From: CAWGYT01 sp963826795
GTDB taxonomy: Bacteria > Planctomycetota > Planctomycetia > Pirellulales > Pirellulaceae
Length of the DNA: 64,000 bases
Reading direction: 5' to 3'
Assembly: GCA_963826795.1 (NCBI GenBank)
Contig: CAWGYT010000010.1
Span: 682,001 to 746,000 of the forward strand
In this document: positions 9,038 through 18,582 of the stretch, one piece after another
How the letters are laid out: each line of letters starts with the position of its first letter
How positions within the stretch are numbered: the first letter of the stretch is position 1
Program-made: the position numbers and the translations under genes
Notes under the pieces: model-generated
Seen by the model: only the letters and a program-made list of their open reading frames with translations
Database searches by the model: none
Told to the model about the DNA's origin: nothing

Positions 9038-10063
9038 CTTCCAGACCCTCCAAGCCAACCGACACCTGCAGGCTGAGCGTCAGCGCGTAGAGCGGCAGGT
9101 TGCCCAAGCGATCGACGCCGACCTTGACGAGATCCTTGTGCGTGCACAGTACCGCCGATGCGTCCGGGGTGCGCTCCGTCCACGCCAATAATTCCTCGAT
9201 GGCGCGTGAATCGTATGCGCAATGGTCGGCAAAGGCGCGGAAATCACGCACCGCCCATCCTTGCTCGACCAACGTCTGTCGAAAGGCGGCCGGATTGCCG
9301 ATCCCGCAAAATGCCAAGACGGATCCCGCCGGAAGCGAATCGACCGATACGGTTTGGCCACTTGCAGACCGCAGTCCCGCAGCACGCTGTTCGACTTCGA
9401 TCCAACCGGCGTTGGGTGCCAGCCGTTCAACTTCTCGCCGCAGATCGGCTCGCTCGGCGGCCGAGACGAGATTGCGCGGGTCAGGGCCACCACGTCGGCG
9501 CGCGACAACCCCCGCTTGGATTCCCGCATCAGGCCACGCGGCAGGACGTGTCCGTATCCAAAGGGCTGCGTGGCGTCGATCAAGACCACATCCAGATCGC
9601 GGCCAATCCGGCGGTGTTGAAATCCGTCGTCCAGGATGATCAACTGCGTGGCCAGCTCGTCGATCGCGATCCGTGCGGCCGCCACGCGATCTGGGCTCTG
9701 AACGTGGGGGACGTCGGGCAACCGCTGCTCGAGTTCCCTTGCCTCGTCGTTGCCCCCGCCCGTTTGGCCGCCATAGCCCCGGCTGACGAGCGAAACGCGA
9801 ATGCCTTGATCACGAAACCATTGTGCCAGCCAAGCCACGAACGGCGTCTTGCCCGTGCCTCCGACCGTCAGATTGCCGACACTCACGACCGGGACCGAGA
9901 CGCGGTGAATCTCGGCCCACCCTCGCTCATAACGCCGATTGCGACAGGCCATCGCCGCGCGATAGGGGACCTCGGCGACCGACAACATCCCGCGCGCCGC
10001 CACCGCCAGCAGATCCCGTCGCTGACCGCTGAGAATGGCTCGATACGACTCCGGCGAAATCAT
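8997..10063 (-). CDS. lpxK: tetraacyldisaccharide 4'-kinase, one frameshift
   Basis: LpxK phosphorylates the 4' position of the lipid A disaccharide at the inner membrane. The first part shows the family signature: SVPVVSVGNLTVGGTGKTPF (P-loop), VSRGYGG, a conserved LDDGFQHRRIGRDLDVVLID and LPRGLMRES. After VVALTR the frame moves: the continuation NLVSAAERADLRREVERL and then VLAFCGIGNPAAFRQTLVEQ is in the next frame, so one base is missing near 9470-9480. The full product would be about 355 residues, normal for LpxK. The start MISPESY at 10063 was chosen because the longer open frame has no family similarity. With hldE, waaF and waaA it points to lipid A-based lipopolysaccharide. Confidence 0.88.
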
Positions 10064-10102
10064 AATGGCAGCGAAATCGTCGGGGGCAGGGTGGATGTCC
10101 GC

Positions 10103-10200
10103 GTTGGGAAAAGGGGGCGTTGGGAAAAGGGGGCAGGTCCCCAGAGTGCGAAGCACCCGCAGGGCCATTCCGGCTGTTGGGACCTGACCCCTTTCCCAAC
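10103..10200. repeat. inverted repeat with a duplicated arm
   Basis: The sequence gttgggaaaagggggc occurs at 10103-10118 and again at 10119-10134, where it continues as aggtccc. At 10177-10200 the reverse complement appears (gggacctgacc...ttcccaac, one base short in the T run). Arms of about 24 bp enclose a 35-bp loop. It lies in the 162-bp spacer between icd and lpxK, both on the minus strand. It could act as a terminator-like hairpin for icd, but the form also suits a dispersed palindromic repeat. Confidence 0.75.
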
Positions 10201-10225
10201 CCCAAATCGTAACTGTGCCACCGCA

Positions 10226-11440
10226 CTAGGCCATGGCCATCTTGAGATTCGCATCCAGTTTGTCGAGGAACTGGTTGGTCGTCAGCCAGGGCTGATCCTT
10301 GCCGACGAGGAGGGCCAGGTCCTTGGTCATCTCACCGGACTCGACGGTCGCCACGCAGACTTTCTCGAGCGTATCCGCGAAACGCACGACCTCCGGGGTC
10401 TCGTCGAATTCGCCGCGGAACTTCAGTCCCCGCGTCCAGGCGAAGATCGAGGCGATCGGATTGGTCGAAGTTTCTTCGCCCCGTTGATGTTGCCGAAAGT
10501 GACGCGTGACCGTTCCGTGAGCCGCCTCGGCCTCGACCGTCTTGCCGTCCGGCGTCATCAGGACCGACGTCATCAGCCCCAGCGAGCCAAAGCCCTGCGC
10601 GACGGTATCCGACTGGACGTCTCCGTCGTAGTTCTTGCAGGCCCAGACGAAACCCCCCGACCACTTCAAGGCACAGGCAACCATGTCGTCGATCAACCGA
10701 TGTTCGTAGGTAATCCCCGCGTCCTCGAACGATTGCGCGAATTCGCTCTGGAAGACTTCCTCGAACAGATCCTTGAAGCGGCCGTCGTAGGCCTTCAGAA
10801 TTGTGTTCTTGGTCGACAGGTACACCGGCCAGCCCCGGTTGAGTGCAAAGTTCATGCAGGCCCGGGCGAATCCGCGAATCGACTCGTCCAGATTGTACAT
10901 CCCCATCGCGATTCCGCTGCCGGGGAAGTCAAACACCTCGTGCACGATCGGCGCTTCTCCGTCGGCCGGCTCGAAGCGCATCGTCAGTTTGCCGGGCCCC
11001 GGGACGAGGAAATCCGCTGCGCGATACTGGTCGCCAAACGCGTGACGGCCGACGACGATGGGCTGAGTCCAGCCGGGCACGAGGCGGGGCACGTTCCGGC
11101 AGATGATCGGCTCGCGAAAGACGGTGCCGCCCAGGATATTGCGGATCGTGCCGTTGGGCGACTTCCACATCTGCTTGAGGCCGAATTCCTTGACCCGCGC
11201 TTCGTCGGGCGTGATGGTGGCACACTTGACGCCCACGCCGTACTCCTGGATGGCGCGGGCCGAATCGATCGTGATCTGGTCGTCGGTCGCGTCCCGCGCC
11301 AGAATCCCGAGGTCGAAGTAGACCAGCTCGATGTCCAGGTAGGGCAGGATCAAGCGATCCTTGATGAACTGCCAGATAATCCGCGTCATTTCGTCGCCGT
11401 CGAGTTCGACGATCGGTCGGGCTACTTTGATCTTGCTCAT
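10226..11440 (-). CDS. icd: NADP-dependent isocitrate dehydrogenase, eukaryotic-type subfamily
   Basis: A 404-residue enzyme converting isocitrate to 2-oxoglutarate in the TCA cycle. It has the N-terminal VELDGDEMTRIIWQFIK and the substrate-loop motif SPNGTIRNILGGTVFREPII, then KNYDGDVQSDTVAQGFGSLG and the C-terminal HGTVTRHFRQHQRGEETSTN. These features mark the homodimeric IDH subfamily common in eukaryotes and some bacteria, rather than the E. coli Icd type. The start MSKIKVARP at 11440 was chosen over a start eight codons upstream because the shorter form matches the family N-terminus. It appears monocistronic. Confidence 0.93.
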   Translation of the reverse strand: MSKIKVARPIVELDGDEMTRIIWQFIKDRLILPYLDIELVYFDLGILARDATDDQITIDSARAIQEYGVGVKCATITPDEARVKEFGLKQMWKSPNGTIRNILGGTVFREPIICRNVPRLVPGWTQPIVVGRHAFGDQYRAADFLVPGPGKLTMRFEPADGEAPIVHEVFDFPGSGIAMGMYNLDESIRGFARACMNFALNRGWPVYLSTKNTILKAYDGRFKDLFEEVFQSEFAQSFEDAGITYEHRLIDDMVACALKWSGGFVWACKNYDGDVQSDTVAQGFGSLGLMTSVLMTPDGKTVEAEAAHGTVTRHFRQHQRGEETSTNPIASIFAWTRGLKFRGEFDETPEVVRFADTLEKVCVATVESGEMTKDLALLVGKDQPWLTTNQFLDKLDANLKMAMA

Positions 11441-11451
11441 CGATACTCCAC

Positions 11452-11485
11452 GTGGCCGGCTCATAAGGGTGGCCGGCTCACAAGG
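11452..11485. repeat. 17-bp tandem duplication upstream of icd
   Basis: Two near-identical 17-mers, gtggccggctcataagg and gtggccggctcacaagg, stand head to tail at 11452-11468 and 11469-11485, just upstream of the icd start at 11440. They could be a duplicated regulatory site or a simple slippage duplication. Confidence 0.7.
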
Positions 11486-11560
11486 TCGCTAAACCGAGCA
11501 ACGCTAACAGATGCGACCAGGGTCGTCAACGCGTGCGCACTTTCTCAGCGGTTTGGCGAC

Positions 11561-13112
11561 TCACAGGACGGGCCCGATCATCCAGGGGACGAACTCTTCG
11601 TCTCCCAGGCCCTGCGATTCGCTCTTGGTCGGCTGACCGCTGGCGACATCCAGCATCATTTCGAAGATTTCCTGCCCGATGGCCTGGACCGAGCTGCCGG
11701 CCAGAATCCGACCGGCGTCCAGGTCCATATCATCGCGCATTCGTTCAAACATGGGCGTGTTGGTCGCGATCTTGAGGCTGGGCGACGGTTTGCAGCCGTA
11801 ACAACTGCCTCGTCCCGTGGTGAAGACGACCAAGTTGGCCCCGCCGGCCACCATGCCGGTGATGCTGGCGGGATCAAAGCCGGGTGAGTCCATGATGACC
11901 AGTCCCCGCTGCGTGACCGGCTCGGCGTAGTCGTAGACCTGGACCAACGGGCGCGAGCCGGCTTTGGCGATCGCGCCGAGTGACTTCTCGGCGATCGTCG
12001 TTAGTCCGCCGGCGGCGTTTCCGGCCGACCGATTGTCGTCGATCGTTTCGCCAAAGAGTCCGGCATACCATTTCCACCAGGCGATTTTGTCGAGCAGCTT
12101 GCGGCCGACGTCCTCGGAGACGGCGCGACGGGTCAGCAGGTGTTCGGCTCCGACGATCTCGGTGGTCTCACCCAAGATGGCCGTGCCACCTTGGTCGACC
12201 AGCAGATCGCAGGCAATTCCGACGGCCGGATTGGCCGTCACGCCGCTGTTTCCGTCCGAGCCGCCGCATTGCGTGGCGACGATCAGTTCGCTGGCGGGAA
12301 TCGGTTCGCGCCGGACCTCGTTGACCATCGGCAGCAGCTGCTCGAGTCGCTCGATGCCGGCCGCGATCGTCTTGGCCGTGCCTCCCACGGCCTGCATGGT
12401 GAGCGTGGGGGGCTGCTCCGCGAGCGGGGGCGATGCCTTCGATTTGAACCAGCTGCTGGTCCTCGATCAGGAAGTCGAGTGTCGCCTTTTCGCAGCCCAG
12501 CCCGATCAGCAGGTAGCCGCCGATGTTCGGATGTCGAGCCATCCCGCCCAGGACGCGGTTGAGGAGCCGGTGTTGCTGACCGCCGAACTGCATCGCGCAG
12601 CCGCCGTGGTGGGTGAAGGCGACCACGCCGTCGACGTGCGGATAGGCCTCCAGACGTGCGCGTGCGAAGTGGCGGGCGATGGCCTTGCTGACGGAAGCCG
12701 AGCAATTGACGCTGGAAATGACGGCCAGGTAGTTGCGCGTCCCGGCACGTCCACTCGGGCGTCGATAGCCGGCGAACGTACGGGTCGACTTGACCGGTGT
12801 CGGGCCGTTGACCGATGTCGCGAACTCGTACACCGGGCAGGCGTCGTCCCAGGCGACGTTGTGCATGTGAACCCAGTGGCCGGGCTCGATCGGCTGTTTG
12901 GCCCAACCAATCGGCTGCCCGTACTTGAGGATCACCTGGCCCGCGCCGATCGATTTCACCGCGACTTTGTGACCCAGAGGGATCGCTTCAGCCAGCCGCG
13001 TTCCGTCGCCGTTTCCGCCGCAGGCCAAGACGCTGCCGGCGGGCAGATCCGCCGCGGCCACGACCACGTTGTCCTGCGGGTGCAAGCGAATAAAAGCGCG
13101 GTCGAGGGACAT
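11561..13112 (-). CDS. uxaA: altronate dehydratase, one frameshift
   Basis: The joined protein is about 516 residues, close to E. coli UxaA (495), which dehydrates D-altronate to 2-keto-3-deoxygluconate in hexuronate catabolism. The N-terminal SAF-type domain runs over about 90 residues (IRLHPQDNVVVAAADLPAG). The UxaA core starts with GYRRPSGRAGTRNYLAVIS and contains FTHHGGCAMQFGG and GLGCEKATLDFL. After EGIAPARG the frame shifts by one base at about 12425-12432; it resumes with EQPPTLTMQAVGGTAKTI and continues through CGGSDGNSGVTANPAVG to the end. Start MSLDRAF at 13112. No other hexuronate gene is seen nearby, so the substrate is inferred from the family; related enzymes act on galactarate. 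Confidence 0.85.
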
Positions 13113-13290
13113 CGGGCGGCTCGGCGATCGGGGAGCGTGGGTTCGTGGCCGGTGGGGGCCGTGCGACGCCTGTTCGTCGCAATCGATTGGCTGCATTCAA
13201 CCAGGAAGATCTGACGTCCGTCAAGCAATCCGCCCCGGGGGGGGCTTGGGGGAACCGACCTGCGCGTCGCGGCGGTGCCCAACTTAAAAC

Positions 13291-13343
13291 GCCGTTTCGA
13301 ATCGGTGCGAAATTACTGAGTCCCACCGATTCGAAGGAACGGC
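13291..13343. promoter_or_regulatory. inverted repeat abutting a promoter -10 box
   Basis: Arms gccgtttcgaatcggtg (13291-13307) and caccgattcgaaggaacggc (13324-13343) are complementary apart from a three-base bulge, with a 16-base loop. The repeat ends 18 bp before a perfect -10 box at 13362-13367, where a -35 box would be expected, and no TTGACA-like hexamer is present. It therefore looks like an operator or activator site for the plus-strand gene at 13449. It lies in the 336-bp divergent spacer between uxaA and that gene. Confidence 0.55.
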
Positions 13344-13361
13344 TCAGGTCAGAGAGGCGAC

Positions 13362-13367
13362 TATAAT
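13362..13367 (+). promoter_or_regulatory. -10 box TATAAT for the gene at 13449
   Basis: A perfect TATAAT 81 bp upstream of the start codon at 13449. No -35 hexamer is visible at 16-18 bp spacing; an inverted repeat occupies that place instead. Confidence 0.5.
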
Positions 13368-13448
13368 GCGAAAGGCAGATAAGGCGGAAGGCAGACGCCG
13401 TGACCCCGCCGACCCGTTAGACCTGTTCGTTCAGGAAACCGAACCAAG

Positions 13449-16400
13449 ATGTCTCAGGATACGATTTCGCAGGAATCTCGTCCCTCGGTGGCCCAGCTGG
13501 ATGCGGATCCGGCCGCAGCTGAACAGGAGCTGATCCAGCATCGACTCGGGCAGACGCGGCGTAATGTGAAATTGGTCGACCTCGCCACGGGGTTCGCCAC
13601 GATGGCCGCTGGGATTCTGGCGTATTTGCTGGTGCTCGCCCTGATCGACCACTGGGTGTATGGGCTCACGCCGCTGTTGCGATTGCTCGCGCTCGTCGCG
13701 TTGTTAGGCGGCGTGGCCGCCTACTTCGTGTGGCGAATTTTGCCGCCCTTGGTCTTGCCGGTGAATCCGGTCTATGCCGCCCACTCGATCGAGCAGGCCG
13801 CTCCGTCTCTCAAAAACAGTCTGATTAACCTGCTCTTGTTGCGGCAGGGCGCCGAAGGAGTTCGCGCGGTGGTCTACGCCGGACTTCGCCGCCAGGCAGC
13901 CGGGCAGTTGGCGAACCTGCCTCCCGAAGCGATGGTTGACCACAGTTCGTTGATTCGCGTGGGATACTGTCTGGTCGGTCTGATGGCGGTGGCGGCGCTG
14001 TACAAGGTCTTGTCGCCCAAGGACCCGCTCCAATCCGTCGCCCGCGTGGTCGCTCCGTGGGAGGAGATCGCCGCCCCGGCTCGCGTCAAGATTTCAGAGG
14101 TCCTTCCCGGAACGGTCGACGTGTTTCGCGGCGAGACGATCGATGTTCAAGCTCGGATCGAAGGACTCCGAGAGGACGAGCCGGCGCGGCTGCTGTTCTC
14201 GTCGGACGATGGCCAGTTCGTCGATCAACCCCTCGTGATGGAGCCGCTGGGGGGGCAGCAGTTTCACGCCCTACTCGCCAGCGGCGGTCAAGGGCTGCAG
14301 CAATCGGTCAGCTATCGCTTAACCGCGGGAGACTCGGAAACGAACCTCTATCGCGTCACCGTGAAGGACGCGCCGTACATCGCCGTCAGCGAGGTGGTCT
14401 ACCAGTATCCGTCTTACACGGGGCTTGAGTCACGCACGGTCTTGGGGCAAGGCGACTTGATCGCGGTCGAGGGCACCCGTGTGCGAATCAAAGCCGAGGC
14501 GAACTTACCGATCGGCAATGCTTACTTGGAGTTCTTTCCCTCGGCAGGCAAGTCGGCCGACGGCCCGGTCTCGCAACCTTCGCAGTTACTGACCATGCAG
14601 TTCGAAGGACAGAAGGCGTGGGCCCAGTACACGCTCCTGCTTCAGCCCGATCGCCATACGCCCCAGGCTGGCGCCTATCAGGTGCGATTCACGACCCGCG
14701 AGGCCGGGCAGCGAAACGCAAGTCCCGCGCGGTATCCCATCCAGGTGACCCCGGACTTGACCCCCGAGGTCGAGATTCTTCAGCCGCTGTCGCGTGACGT
14801 GGAATTAGCCGAGAACGAGAGCCTGACCGTCGAAGTCCGCGCTGGACCCTGACTTTGCGGTGCGTCGCATCCGACTGAAGGGCGTTTCGGGCGGCGTCTC
14901 CCGCTTTGACGCTCTGCTGCTGGATGATGCCCAGCCGGGACAGGTGATTCGAAAGTATCCAATCGTTCCAAATAAGATGGGCCTCAAGGCCGGCGACTCG
15001 GTCGTCTTCTGGGCCCAAGTGGAAGACACGCGACATGCCGCAACCGGCCGCCCCGAACCGAATCTGGCACGGACCGCCAACTACCGTGTGACCGTACTTG
15101 CCCCGAATCCGCAGGCGGCAGGCGGAGACCAAGAAGCGTCCGGCGGCGATGACTCGGCCGACGCCACTCAACCGCAGCCAGGTAGCGACGGTCAGGACTC
15201 TACCCAACCGCAGCCCGACAAGGGACAGCCTGGCCAACAGGGCACGGGCCCGCAGGGAGAAGGCCAACAGGGCACGGGCCCGCAGGGAGAAGGCCAACAG
15301 GGCACGGGCCAACAGGGAGAAGGCCCGCAGGGAGAAGGCCAACAGGGAGAAGGCCAACAGGGAGAAGGCCAGCAGGGAGAAGGCCCGCAGGGAGAAGGCC
15401 CGCCAGGCGCAGATCGGCAAGGTGAAGGCCAGGCTGGTCGCTCGGCCGCCGAGCCGCGCGGCGAACGTCCTGCCGGCTTGGGCGGGCAAACGACGGGGAA
15501 CGATGACTCGAACGGGCGCATCCCAAGCGGCGACTGAAGGCGCGGATCCCGCCGCGGCCGGTGGCGAGCAAGCGGGTGCGGACTCGGGTGCCCAGGCCGG
15601 CCGAGAATCGGAGAGAGCCGCTCAAGAATCAGACGGGCCCTCGGGCTCCGATCCGGCGAATTCCAATGCGGGCAGTCCGGAAAACGGCGTCGGCGACGAG
15701 GGCGACGCGAGCGAGCGTGAGCCGGTCCCCAGCGACGGAAGCAACGACTCGGACGCCTTTGAGCGAATTCTGCGGCACCTTCGGGAGCAGGGCGGCGATG
15801 CGCAGGGAGCAGGGGCCGACGAGCCGTCGACCGACACGCCTCCGCCCGACGCGCGCTCCGCCCGACGCGCCCTCCCACGGGCCAGCCCCGGCAGCAAGGC
15901 CCCGCCGGCACCGAATCGCCCGATCCTGCTGCAGCCGGTCGCGCAACTCCCGACCAAGCCGAGGGCAACCGCGGCTCACAGGGCGACGCGGAGCGGCGCG
16001 GTGCCGGCGCGGATTCGAAAGCGGCACCGCCTGGCGAGGGTGCGGCGGGCCAAGCGGAATCGCCGGAGGGGAGCGATTCCAGCTCGCCCCGCAACGGCTC
16101 AAACCGTCCTTCGAACGCAACCGAGGGGCAGGACGCTTCCAAGGGGACGACTGCGCCAGGTCAGCGGCCGCCCGCGGGAAGCGAACCCGATTCGGACGCG
16201 TCGGACCCGCAGGGTTCCCGCGAGCCCGCCGCGGCAGGGGGCGATTCGAATGCGCCGGGGGAGCGCAGTTCCAGGCAATCGGCCAGGCGACTTAGATGCG
16301 CGAGCGGAACCGGCGGGGACGGAGTCGGATGGGACCCAGGGCGCGGGGTCGGCCGACGGCCAAGATGCTCAAGGGCAGCCCACGACGAAGACGGGCGGCG

Positions 16401-16894
16401 GCGGGCGACCGGGTGCCGAGGAAGGACAAGGTGAGCCCTCGCCTAGTGGAAGTGGGGCGAGTCAACCTGGCGGGGACATGCCGAATGACGCGGGTGCGGG
16501 CGAACCGCCCATACCGGACGAGGCTAATTTGGAGTACGCCCAGAAGGCGACGGACTTGGCCCTGGATTATCTGAGGCACAAGCCGGCGGATCCCGAACTG
16601 TTGGACCGGCTGGGCTGGACGGCAGAAGAATTAAAGGCGTTTCAGGACCGCTGGGAGTCGATGCGGCGGCAGACGCAGCAGGCCGGCGCTCCCGGGCAGC
16701 AGGCGCGACAGCAATTGGCCGACCAGCTGCAAGGATTGGGGCTTCGTCCGGACCGCGGACAGATCCGCCGAAGCCGGGCTGGAAAGGAGGCAAGGCAGGT
16801 GCTGCGACAATCGGGCGCCGACGGGGCGATTCCTCCGGAGTACCGCGAACAGTATCGAGCGTTCCTGAAGAGCGTTGCGCCGACTGAAGAGTGA
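13449..16894 (+). CDS. large membrane protein with Ig-like region and Gly/Gln-rich tail, several frameshifts
   Basis: Three hydrophobic segments lie near residues 40-65, 75-100 and 175-195, the last followed by a long extracytoplasmic beta-rich region (VKISEVLPGTVDVFRGETID onward). Then comes a low-complexity tail of GEGQQ/GTGPQ five-residue repeats (about 15230-15400), a long Ser/Gly/Asp-rich stretch, and a helical C-terminal part (ANLEYAQKATDLALDYLRHK ... PPEYREQYRAFLKSVAP). It resembles the DUF4175-like giant proteins of planctomycetes; function unknown. The frame breaks near 14850, 15525, 15850 and 16285. Reading the Ser/Gly/Asp-rich stretch 15950-16280 in the third frame gives a composition continuous with its flanks, which supports one gene of about 1,148 residues. 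The next gene, nadB, is 68 bp downstream with its own promoter. Confidence 0.65.
15230..15405 (+). repeat. 15-bp tandem coding repeat (GEGQQ/GTGPQ)
   Basis: About a dozen copies of a 15-bp unit related to ggagaaggccaacag encode a collagen-like but five-residue Gly-rich repeat inside the large membrane protein. The units vary between caacag and ccgcag and between ggcacg and ggagaa. Such tracts change length easily and are a likely site of frameshift or assembly error. Confidence 0.85.
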
Positions 16895-16928
16895 CCGGGC
16901 CGGATCGTGTGGGCGGATCTTGATCGGA

Positions 16929-16956
16929 TTGCAGGTCCGACGCCGGCCTCTACAAT
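16929..16956 (+). promoter_or_regulatory. putative nadB promoter, leaderless position
   Basis: A -10 box TACAAT lies at 16951-16956, preceded by TTGCAG at 16929-16934 with a 16-bp spacer. The A of the nadB ATG at 16963 is seven bases after the -10 box, which is where transcription normally begins. No Shine-Dalgarno sequence precedes this ATG. Confidence 0.5.
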
Positions 16957-16962
16957 GCCTGC

Positions 16963-18582
16963 ATGACGGCTGCCATACCCCGCTATCTCTGTGCCTTTCA
17001 TCCGAAACGGGTCCCGCACTACTTTGCGGACATCTTGATCGTGGGCGGCGGATTGGCCGGGTTGCGCGCCGCGATCGAAATCGCTTCGGACCAGTCCGTT
17101 GTCGTGGCGACGAAGGATCGCTTGGACCACTCGAGTAGTCGCTACGCCCAGGGCGGCATCGCCAGCGTGCTGGATCCGGGAGATGACTTCGAGTCGCATA
17201 TCGCCGATACACTCACTGCCGGTGGGCGACTTTGTGATCCTGACGTCGTCGCGATGGTCGTCCGGGAGGCGCCGGATCGGATCCACGAGTTGATCGAGTG
17301 GGGGACCCAGTTCGACGAGCAAGCGGGCGAGCTGCTGCTGGGACGTGAGGGCGGGCACAGCCATCATCGAATCGTCCATGCCCTGGGAGATGCCACGGGC
17401 AAGGAAGTCATGCGGGCCGTTGTGCACTGGACGCAGCGGATTCCGAATATCCAGTTGTGGCAAGAGGCATTCACCGTCGATCTGATCGTCGATCAAGGGA
17501 GTTGTCGGGGAGCGATCATCTGGAACCCGCACCACGGCAAGATGATCGTCTGGGCCAAGCAAACCATTTTGTGCACCGGCGGTGTCGGTCAGGTGTATCG
17601 CGAATCAACGAACCCGGCCGTTGCCACGGGCGACGGGATGGCGATTGCCTACCGGGCGGGTGCCGAGCTGCGTGACATGGAGTTCATGCAGTTCCATCCC
17701 ACGGTGTTGTACATTGCCGGAAGCAGCCGCAGCCTGATCACGGAGGCAATGCGGGGCGAGGGAGCTCGGCTGTTGGACGCGCACGGCGTGCGGTTCATGC
17801 CGGACTACGACGCGCGGGGCGAGCTGGCGCCACGCGACGTGGTGGCTCAAGCGATCGTCTCCCAAATGCAGAAAACTCGCTATCCGAACGTTTACTTGGA
17901 TGTGAGCCATCTGCCGGCCGAGAAAATCATGGCGCGATTTCCTGGGATCGCGGCGACCTGCCGACAATTCGGGATCGATATCACCACGGATCGTATTCCC
18001 GTCCGACCCGGGGCTCATTACATGATCGGCGGCGTGACGGTCGACGCCCAAGGCCGCACCACGATCCCGGGGCTTTGGGCCGCAGGCGAAGTCACCTCGA
18101 GCGGACTGCACGGTGCCAATCGCCTGGCCTCGAACAGCTTGCTTGAGGGACTCGTGTTCGGGGCTCATGCCGGACGCGGTGCCTCGTTGGCGGCCCAGCA
18201 AATCGCCGACGATTACCGCGCTCCGCCCCTGGAATTTCCGACGGTCGAGCCGCCGGACGAGCCGCTGGATTTGGGCGACATCCGCAATTCGCTGACCAGT
18301 CTGATGTGGCGGTCGGCGGGGGTCAGACGCGATCGAGAAACGCTCGAGGCCGCTCGTGACGCGATCCACAGCTGGTGTGGATATGTCCTGCCTCAGCAAT
18401 TCAATTCGCCCGCCGGCTGGGAGCTGCAAAACATGCTGATCGTGGCGCGCCTCATGGTCCAGGCCGCCCATCAGCGGCAGGAGTCGCGCGGCGTGCACCT
18501 GCGGACTGATTTCCCAGACGCGGACGATACCCATTGGCTTCGGCATTTGACTTCGCGCGTGGGCGATCCGATCTCGACGTAG
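16963..18582 (+). CDS. nadB: L-aspartate oxidase
   Basis: A 539-residue FAD enzyme that oxidises L-aspartate to iminoaspartate, the first step of de novo NAD synthesis. The dinucleotide-binding motif DILIVGGGLAGLRAAIEIA follows a short N-terminal extension. Other family blocks are SRYAQGGIASVL, GREGGHSHHRIVHALGDATG, MEFMQFHPTVLY, RGELAPRDVVAQAI, GAHYMIGGVTVDAQGRT and GLWAAGEVTSSGLHGANRLA, which match NadB rather than succinate dehydrogenase. nadA and nadC are not in the window. The start is supported by the promoter position and the lack of an alternative before the FAD motif. Confidence 0.93.
   Translation: MTAAIPRYLCAFHPKRVPHYFADILIVGGGLAGLRAAIEIASDQSVVVATKDRLDHSSSRYAQGGIASVLDPGDDFESHIADTLTAGGRLCDPDVVAMVVREAPDRIHELIEWGTQFDEQAGELLLGREGGHSHHRIVHALGDATGKEVMRAVVHWTQRIPNIQLWQEAFTVDLIVDQGSCRGAIIWNPHHGKMIVWAKQTILCTGGVGQVYRESTNPAVATGDGMAIAYRAGAELRDMEFMQFHPTVLYIAGSSRSLITEAMRGEGARLLDAHGVRFMPDYDARGELAPRDVVAQAIVSQMQKTRYPNVYLDVSHLPAEKIMARFPGIAATCRQFGIDITTDRIPVRPGAHYMIGGVTVDAQGRTTIPGLWAAGEVTSSGLHGANRLASNSLLEGLVFGAHAGRGASLAAQQIADDYRAPPLEFPTVEPPDEPLDLGDIRNSLTSLMWRSAGVRRDRETLEAARDAIHSWCGYVLPQQFNSPAGWELQNMLIVARLMVQAAHQRQESRGVHLRTDFPDADDTHWLRHLTSRVGDPIST

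Noticed and set aside
9158..11887. 909-codon plus-strand open frame across lpxK and icd
   Set aside because: It runs antisense to two well-supported genes and the spacer between them, with no domain similarity.
14850..16290. Programmed ribosomal frameshifting in the large membrane protein
   Set aside because: Breaks are four or more in number, in both directions, without a common slippery heptamer or downstream structure, and similar breaks occur in many other genes.
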